From Darksidea phi (taxonomy: Eukaryota; Ascomycota; Dothideomycetes; Pleosporales; Lentitheciaceae): 52,584 bases of DNA. Made by a program: the position numbers and the translations under genes. Below the pieces are notes generated by a model that saw nothing but the letters and a program-made list of their open reading frames with translations, ran no database searches and was not told where the DNA came from. Positions within the stretch are counted from its first letter, which is position 1, and each line of letters opens with the position of its first letter. Below, piece by piece: positions 45,600 through 52,584 of this stretch. The DNA lies in the NCBI GenBank assembly GCA_030770425.1, contig JASJFT010000275.1, positions 1 to 52,584 of the forward strand. The letters are read 5' to 3'.

Positions 45600-48226
45600 A
45601 CGTATACTAGTATATAAATAAGAGAAAGATCTAAGATTAGAAGCTTAGAAATACTAAAGACTAGGATAGTCTTATTAAGATACCGACGTCTAAACCCTTA
45701 ATATAGATTACCTAATTCTACCTTCTTTACTAGACTACTACTAATATTTATACTTTCTCTTCTTATCTTATATTATTTATCTATAGAGGTAGTAAGTAGA
45801 ATTATTAAAATATACTACCTAGAGTTTAATAGATTACTAAGGTACTTATAAACGACTATCCTATATTTTAGGGTAATAATAAGCTCGTCTCCTAGTAGAT
45901 TATCCTAGTAAGTTATAATACTCTTTAGATTAGAAATAAACCCTATACCTTCTATAAGTACCTCCTCGAGAAGGGAAATATTAGCTAGAAGATAGTTAAA
46001 GAGAATAGTTAGGAACGTATAGTTAATAAGAATAGGAAACTAATATATCTATTTAATCTTAGTAGTTACTTCTAAGTAGGTATACTTAATAAATACTAAT
46101 ATATAAAGAATTTCTAGATATACTTATCTTTTACTATTTAATTCTTAGAATTACCCTAGGTCCTATTAGTTATAGTAACGCCTATTCTATAGAGATTTAG
46201 TAATTTTAGAGGTTTACTATTATTTATCTAAAATCTAAATAATAATTAAGAGGCTAAGAGGATAATTAATTTAGATACTCTTAATAATCCCTACGAGCTT
46301 AATACGGCGACTAGTTACCTTTTATAGCTAGAGTAGATTCGATTCTACTATACCTATATTATATTCTAAAGGTTTATTACCGACTTTCTTAGTCCTATTA
46401 AGATTAGAAGATATATTATACTAATCTAGGTCGTTTATATAATTTAACGTAACTATACCTTAGAGTATATAGTTTATTTTAATAGAAGGACGTATTATAT
46501 TAGTAATTCGATACTATAATCTACTACGCTACGAGTTCGTCTTAAGAATAATCTCTTCTTCTAGACTATTTATAACTAGGTTATACCTTATTATATCTAT
46601 ACTCTTTACGGCTCCGATGATAGGGATAGGAATACTAAGTAGTCGTTTATTAATAGCCGTAGTACTTAAATTCTTAACCTCCTTAGTATTTATCTACTAC
46701 TTTACTTTATTAATAATATATATTATATCTATATCCTAGATAAGAATAGTCTAGTAAATAAAAGAGGTAAGTATATACGGTAAAAGAAGAATCTATATAT
46801 TACTAAGTATAAAGCTTTCTTTAAGAGAAGAGATATAAAGGGTTTTCTAGTAAAGTTACTTAAGAATATTAAGATAATAGTAGAGAGAGATAATAATAGT
46901 AAGATTATTAAAGGGTAGAGAGATATCGATAATATACGTATAGTAGAGATAGTTAATTAGTTTACCTCTATATCTATTTAACTTCGAGTCCTTCTCGTAG
47001 CTATATACTCCTAAGTAGAGGAGTTAGATAAAAAGGTCTTAATATTTATCTAGTCGCCTTAGAAATAGATATTCCTAACTATTATTCTTTGAGTACTAGG
47101 GGTAGAGGCTAAGTCTATTATATCGACTACTATAATAGAAGCTAAGATAGATATTATTACCTATTTTAACGTACTACTCTAGTACTATATAAGTCTAATC
47201 GGGATTAATATATAAGTAAGAGAAGTTAAGACTCTTATATTAAGCTATTATATAAATACCGGACTAAATCTTTATAATATATACTATTTTATATATATAT
47301 TCTTCTAGCCGCCGTCGTATTCTATTTATATATAGTATTATAGTAGAATTATATAATTTAGTTAATACTATTCTTATCTTATCCTAATCTACTATATCGA
47401 AAATACCTTTAATATATATTAGGTATCGGGTTATATCTCTAATATATTAGTAGAAATAACGGCGCTCCTATATAGTTAATCTACTAATAGTAAGAAGAAA
47501 GAAGAGGACGTAGATAGCTAGATTTACTTTAGTCTAGTAGACCTTAGTATATTTTATATATACGAGGATCGTATTTAGAATACTAATAATACTAATTTTC
47601 TACCCGAGGTAAAGAAGAAGGGTACTAAGCTAGATAAGAATAATATAGTACTATATATTATAAACCTCCGCTTAGACTATATAGTTACGGCGACGGAAAT
47701 AAAAAATAGTAGGGTCTAGCTTTAGAAGGGTAAGACGATCTTTATCTTATATAAAGATCTATTATTAAGTACCTATACTACTCTATAGAAGCCGGTGTCT
47801 AAGTATCTACTTATATATAATACTAAAGATATAAATAAAACCGACTTTAAATATATTAAGTAATAAAAGATAAGAGTAGATAATATATTATTAATAATCC
47901 TAGAGGACGAGAAGGGAAGTACGGCGTCGTTACTACTAAGTACTCCGATACGGGGCGGGATAATAAAGAAAGAGAAAAGGTCTAGGTATAAACTACCGGA
48001 GTAAGTAGCTATAATAAAGAGGATACTAGAATCTAATATAATTATAATAAAAGCTAAGACTACTAATAATAAGGTATCTAAGTCTAAGAGTTAGACTATT
48101 AATAATAAGACGACTAAGTCTAAGGGTTAGACTAATACGAAGAAGACGATTAATACTAAGGGTAGCCCCGCTCTAAAGAAGAAGGCTAAGAAGAATTAGT
48201 TAGTATACCTACTAGTAGCTAACTAA
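45600..48226 (+). pseudogene. SNF2-family helicase relic (DEAD/DEAH-like ATPase), RIP-destroyed
   Basis: SNF2 enzymes are ATP-driven DNA translocases. In order the frame shows: I-I-L-V-S-Y-N-T-L (motif Ib, ILTSYNT class) near 45925; G-I-L-N-K-Y-Q-Y-I-K-N at 46079-46110, where LDExxxIKN is expected and Asp-Glu is now Asn-Lys; and V-I-V-T-P-I at about 46168-46185 (motif III, TATP). After a linker come K-V-L-I-F-I-Q near 47030 (motif IV), N-T-G-L-N-L-Y-N at about 47255-47278 (motif V) and S-R-I-I-Q-F-S-Q at about 47343-47366 (motif VI, QxxxRxxRxGQ class). The C-terminus is a Lys/Thr/Ser-rich repeat tail near 48040-48200. Motif I is not found and may lie upstream. Helicase-type genes are common in fungal subtelomeres. 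Confidence 0.75.
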
Positions 48227-49500
48227 TAGTAATAGAGATAGTTATTAAGTTTAGTACTTAAGTAGTTAAAGTTAGAGAAGACTTTAGATATAGATTCTAT
48301 CTTAGCTTTTTTACCTAGACGAGGGTTAGTAAGAAATAGAATTAGTATACTTATTTATTAAAGAATTAGCTATCTCCTAACTATATAGTCCTTTTAACTT
48401 AATAGTAATATAAACTCTATTATTTATTTTCTATATAAAAGTCTTAGATACTACTCTCGTTATTAAACTATATATATAGTCTAGTATCTAGGATACTAAA
48501 ATAGTTATCTACCTATTAAGGAAGAGGGGGAGGTCTAGGAAAGAGTCGATCTACTCTTTTCTAGACCTCTTCTCCCCTCTCTATCCTTCTCTACTAAGAT
48601 CTAATCTAGTATAATTAGTCTTAGTTCCTTCTAATAGATTACGTAATTAGGGTAGCTAATATCTATTCTTATATCTACGGATATAGATCTTCTCTTTTCT
48701 AATTCCTCTTTTTTTCTTATACTCTTCTCCTTTATATCTTAATCCTATTATATACGGTATATATTAATCTTTTACTTAGTTCTATTTTTATATATATATC
48801 TATACTCGAAGACTTTTATCTACTTAAACTCTCTAGTATATATTTATAAAAACTAGATTTATTTTCTTATCTTAAGTATAGCTAGATATATTAAATCTCT
48901 ATCTATAACCTATATTATCTTCTTTCTATATCTTATCGTTTATATTCTATTAATACCCTATTTTATTTATCTATTATTAGTTTTAGAAATATATACTCTA
49001 TACGGAGCGATTTTTAGTCGACTAGTTACCTATTTTAACTATCTTTAATCCCTCTAGTTATTCTTAATTATATCTATATACTATAAACTAAATACTATAG
49101 ATAATATTTCTTATTATACTATAGATAAGTTAGTATTCTCTAGTTTTTAGATACTATCTACTCTATATATATATATATATAGAGATTTAGTTATATTCCT
49201 AACCTATATAGATATATTAGTTAGTCTTTTTTAATCTCTATTATATATTAGAATATATAGACTATATTTACGCTCCTTACTATATATAATAGTAATAATA
49301 ATTCGTTTTAAAAGATAATTAGAGCTATTCGTCTAAGAATATAAGTTTTAGAATAGAGTAGAGATAAATAGAATCCTCCTTTTAGTTAGAGATCTTTTTT
49401 ATTCTTTAGATTTTAGAATTATACTTTATAATATTTTACTTTTAAATTAGACTAAATATAAGTAGTCCTAAAGAGTAGTTTTAGAAGAAAGATACTAGTA
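48227..49500. other. 1.3 kb downstream of the SNF2 relic, no recognisable gene
   Basis: Contains the hairpin at 48527-48577, another lone arm TCTCTTTTCTAATTCCTC at about 48690, and otherwise AT-rich sequence with frequent stops in all frames. A TATATATATATATATATAGA run lies near 49164. Nothing further is supported. Confidence 0.5.
48527..48577. other. Hairpin element, locus 7
   Basis: GGGGAGGTCTAGGAAAGAGT pairs with ACTCTTTTCTAGACCTCTTC. The outer purine/pyrimidine extension is like that at 33596 and 43209. About 300 bp downstream of the SNF2 relic. Confidence 0.88.
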
Positions 49501-49886
49501 AGTAGTAGCTAGAAGACCTACTCTATAGCCTCTTATATAGACCGATGTAGCTAAGTAAGAATTATTAGAGTAATAACTAAATCCTCTTTATAAGAAAGGT
49601 TATTAGTTTTATAAAGATTTCTACCCGTCGTATAAGCTATTTATAGTTATTTTAGTATTTACTTTTAAGATCTATATATTAGCTATATACTTTAGCTTTT
49701 AGACCCTAAATATATATACTATAATAATTTCTTTTAGTTACTTCTAGGGCCTATATACTTAATATCTACTTTAATTCTTATACCCTAGCTATATATAAAA
49801 TAATAATTTCTTTTAATAGTTACTTTCTAGGCCCGCGTATATATATATATCTAGAAAGTAACTTTAATATTCTAAGTATAGAATAG

Positions 49887-50200
49887 TAGCTTATCTTTCT
49901 TTTAGTACCCCGAGTATAAAAATTAGCTCGTCTTTCTTTTAGTACCCTAAGTATAGAATAGTAGCTCGTCTTTCTTTTAGTACCCTAAGTATAGAAATTA
50001 GCTTATCTTTCTTTCGGTACCCCGAATATATAGTAAAATATAGTATATTTTTATTTCTTCTCGGTACCTCGGGTATATAATAAAAATAAGCTAGTCTTTT
50101 CTTAGTACTCCGGGTATATAAAGAAAATTAGCTTATCTTTTTCGATACTTCGAATATATAATAAAATATATAGTATTTTATTTCTTAGTATCTTAGGTAT
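49887..50200 (+). repeat. Minisatellite, 37-bp basic unit, about 7 units
   Basis: TAGCTYRTCTTTCTTTTAGT followed by ACCCYRAGTATAGAAAT recurs at about 49887, 49924, 49962 and 49999. The later units are longer, through insertion of TATATAGTAAAATATAG. The KpnI-like GGTACC in two units is incidental. Confidence 0.85.
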
Positions 50201-50639
50201 ATAGTTAGAATCTACTATACTAGCTATCCTATAACTTTAGAGAGTAGTTAGTACTTAAAGTATATAGCTATATTATACTTTAAGCTTTAGACTCTAGATA
50301 TATATAATATAGTAAGTAATTTCTTTTAATAGTTACTTTTGGGGCTAATATAGTTAATATATACTTTAGCTTTTAGACCCTAGATAGACGATATATTTTC
50401 TATACTTTTAAGCTTAAGTAGGTTCTAGATTTTAACTTATAAACTTAATAAGTAGAGATATTACTCGTAATCTATACTATATTTAGAAGGCTTAAGTAAG
50501 ATATAGAGTCCCTCTTACTACTATTACTAGAACTAGCTTATCTATTCTTATAATAATAATTTATTCTCTATTATACTATCCGTTAGTAAGTAAAAATTAA
50601 GGAGGATCCTCTTATAGATAGGGTAGAAAGGAGTTTAAA

Positions 50640-51390
50640 ATAGAAGATAAAGTTTTTTAAACTAAACGAGTAAAGATAATATATTTATAATCGACTCTAT
50701 ATTTAAGTATATCTTATAATATAGAAGTAGAGATAGCTCTATATACTTTAGAAATAGCTTTTATAAAGATATACTATTATCTTTTTATTTTAATCGTTTT
50801 TAAATAGGTATATACGCTATAGACGGTATTAATCTAACTAACTTTTATTTTCGAAATAAAGGAGTAAAGATAGCTCTATTTACTAAATAAGGATAATTTT
50901 AGGTATCTTTATATAATATAGCTAGAAGGAATATTTTAGTCGTATACTATATTTTCGTTCTATTTACTTTTTTAGAGGGGTACTAGCTACGGGTAGTATT
51001 AATTTACTTTATTTAGTTTTTAAAATAAAGGAGTAGAGGTAGTTCTATTAGAGGTAGTATTTAATACTTTTTAAACGGGTATATATACTACGGATAGTAT
51101 TAAATCTACTTTATTTAGTTTTTAAAATAAAGAAGTAGAGACGGCTCTATTTACTTTATTTATATTATTTATCTAGCTAGAGGGTATAGCTCGTACTAGA
51201 GCTATACTTAAAGTAGAAGTTATTCGAAGTATTTAGCCGTTAGATACGGCGGGATATTTTTAAGTTTAGATAGCTCTTTTACTCTATTAGTATTATCTAT
51301 CTAACTAGAGGGTATAGCTCGTATTAGTAATATACTTAAAGTAGAAGTTATTAGAAGTATCTACTACTAAATATAGTAGAATATTTCGTT
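50640..51390 (+). repeat. Complex subtelomeric repeats (AAATAAAGGAGTA and 128-bp units)
   Basis: AAATAAAGGAGTAAAGATAG or variants occur at about 50855, 51024 and 51126. A 128-bp duplication follows: CTAGAGGGTATAGCTCGTA at 51177 and again at 51305, each followed by ATACTTAAAGTAGAAGTTAT. No coding sequence is apparent. Confidence 0.75.
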
Positions 51391-52372
51391 TTTTCTACTA
51401 ATTAGTATATATTTAGCTCGACGAGTAGAATCCTAGTAGATAAAATTATTAATTAGAGTTATACTAGATAATTACTCTAAATATAAACTTATCCTCGCTT
51501 AATCTATACCTTTAAGAAAAGTAGGAATACTAATTAAAGAGACTATTTACTTCTAAAGATTCTATAATTAGTTATTTATAGGTAGAATAATAGTATATAA
51601 TAGTCTTAGACTCGTTTTTATAGTAATTAAGTTTAAGTCTTAGATACTTATTCTAATCTTAGTCTAGAATATTACTATTCTAGTTTATATCTTCTACTAG
51701 TTACTTTTACTTCTCTAGCTATTCTTTCCCGAGATACTATATTTACTTTTTTTAATTAAATATCTAAGGTTATTTACTATATATACTTCGAATAGATACC
51801 TCCCTCTACTCTTTATATATTCTAATACTATTATATAATATTACCTTTAATACTTATAATTTTAGAATAGCTTTATAAGTAAGCTATTCGTAGTCGTACT
51901 CTTAGTTAGTAGGTACTCTTAGATTTAATAACTATAGCTCTATAATTAATAGTTATATATTGGTTCTAGATACGTTAAACTACTTAAGAATAATTAAAGA
52001 GTTATTCTCTATAATAGTCTTTTAATAAAGCTAAGCTAGAATCTATATATTACGGGTAGTAATATCGATTTTAGTATTACTTTTATAAGAGCTTTACTCT
52101 TTAGACCCTAAATCTAGGAGTATATATCTAGTATATATACTAATTATTTAGACGCTAAATATATATAATCTAGTAGTTTCTTTTAGTAGTTACTTCTAGG
52201 GAGTATATAGGGGTATATACTTTAAGCTTTAGATTCTAGACGAGTATATCTAGTATATAAAATCGCTTAAGAGAATATTATATATAGGTAGAAGTTAAGT
52301 AGACTATATTTATAAATCTAAAGATATATTAACTTATACGAGGTAATTTAGATATCTAAAAATATAGAATTA
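51391..52372. other. Subtelomeric spacer, no gene seen
   Basis: About 1 kb of AT-rich sequence with one 75-bp module (52138-52212). All frames are closed by TAA/TAG at high density. No RNA gene was recognised. Confidence 0.5.
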
Positions 52373-52484
52373 AGTTTAAGGTATTTTAGAACCCGAAAAT
52401 ATAGACTCGAGCTTAATACTTTTTAGAACCCAAAAATATAGACTTAAGCTTAATACTTTTTAGAACCCGAAAATATAGAGTCGA
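52373..52484 (+). repeat. Telomere-adjacent 37-bp tandem repeat, 3 units
   Basis: Units end at 52410, 52447 and 52484. The common core is TTTTAGAACCCGAAAATATA followed by GACTCGA, with variants GACTTAA and GAGTCGA. The last unit leads directly into the TTAGGG tract. The middle unit keeps CCCAAAA, a rare leftover CA. Confidence 0.9.
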
Positions 52485-52487
52485 GTC

Positions 52488-52521
52488 TAGGGTTAGGGTT
52501 AGGGTTAGGGTTAGGGTTAGG
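52488..52521 (+). repeat. TTAGGG telomere-type tract, about 5.5 units
   Basis: TAGGG, four perfect TTAGGG units (52493-52516) and TTAGG. On the + strand the G-rich unit runs toward the right, the orientation of a right-hand chromosome end. The tract is followed by 63 bp of non-telomeric AT-rich sequence, so within this window it is interstitial. Confidence 0.95.
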
Positions 52522-52584
52522 ATAAAGGAAAAGCTTAGGGTATAGTATAAGTTTAAGTAAAAGTATATAAATAATAATTATATA

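Larger units (their letters stand above)
49695..52212 (+). repeat. Dispersed subtelomeric 75-bp module, 4 copies
   Basis: Related copies at about 49695-49765, 49775-49845, 50277-50350 and 52138-52212. Each runs from a TTTAGACYCTAGATATATA-like start to TTTCTTTTARTAGTTACTTC and a TAGGG/GGGG end. They are interspersed with the arrays listed separately. Confidence 0.7.

Noticed and set aside
52488..52521. TTAGGG tract as the physical chromosome end
   Set aside because: Sixty-three bases of non-telomeric sequence follow it within the window, so it is interstitial as given.
1..52584. Long open frames obtained when TAA/TAG are masked, as proof of genes
   Set aside because: TGA is virtually absent here, so masking TAA/TAG opens every frame on both strands. 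I kept only frames with motifs or clearly protein-like charged composition, and set confidence accordingly.
1..52584. AT-rich organellar or bacterial DNA
   Set aside because: CA/TG elimination with retained CpG, nested LTR retrotransposons with a chromodomain and a TTAGGG tract point to a fungal nuclear subtelomere. No organelle genes, rRNA or tRNA are visible.

Overview
The window is a repeat-dense, gene-dead stretch of DNA, most likely the subtelomere of a filamentous ascomycete (Pezizomycotina). Two things point there. First, a TTAGGG tract lies near the right end. Second, the whole window carries an extreme repeat-induced point mutation (RIP) signature: it is very AT-rich, and the dinucleotides CA and TG are almost absent on both strands. 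By eye I find only about 30 in 52.6 kb. CpG is retained, so this is not ordinary CpG-methylation decay. In consequence ATG is nearly missing (4 seen on +, 3 on -), the codons CAN, TGG and TGC are nearly gone, and TAA/TAG interrupts every frame. All protein calls below are therefore fossils. I read them by treating TAA/TAG as former CAA/CAG/TGG, Tyr as former Cys/His and Ile as former Thr/Met. A long frame with TAR masked is not proof of coding, because TGA is also absent. Calls are strong only where family motifs appear (the Ty3/gypsy element, the SNF2 helicase, the copia RNase H) and weaker elsewhere.

Layout. (1) 1-6395 is copy 1 of a large duplicated block, here called A. Copy 2 is 12439-15771 plus 22816-25876, with left-flank sequence from about 9960. 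Block A holds two giant unassigned + strand fossils and several coding-type minisatellites. (2) 15772-22810 is a complete Ty3/gypsy chromovirus on the - strand, with 452-bp LTRs and a 5-bp target duplication. It sits inside A copy 2, and the empty site is preserved in A copy 1 at 3329-3333. (3) 25880-32717 and 32718-about 41285 are two head-to-tail copies of a second block, B. The first copy is truncated where the second begins. B has a 184-bp satellite, a Ty1/copia RNase H relic, and a divergent gene pair: a - strand protein with 14-aa repeats and a large + strand protein starting with an AT-hook-like motif. (4) 41286-48577 contains a - strand charged coiled-coil gene flanked by 148-bp direct repeats, an unassigned + gene, and a + SNF2-type helicase relic. 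A family of short hairpins runs from B to here, several of them just past gene 3' ends. (5) 48580-52584 is subtelomeric minisatellite DNA, with 37-bp repeats abutting about 5.5 TTAGGG units. Another 63 bp of AT-rich sequence follows those units.

History read from the nesting. Block A duplicated, with no net indel between copies over about 6.4 kb. The chromovirus then entered A copy 2, and B interrupted A copy 2. Leftover CA/TG dinucleotides are rarest in block A and commoner in the gypsy element, B copy 2 and the telomere-proximal part, which fits A being the oldest substrate. Differences between copies are almost all transitions and are often paired CG-to-TA changes. This suggests CpG is consumed through a TpG/CpA intermediate that RIP then removes.
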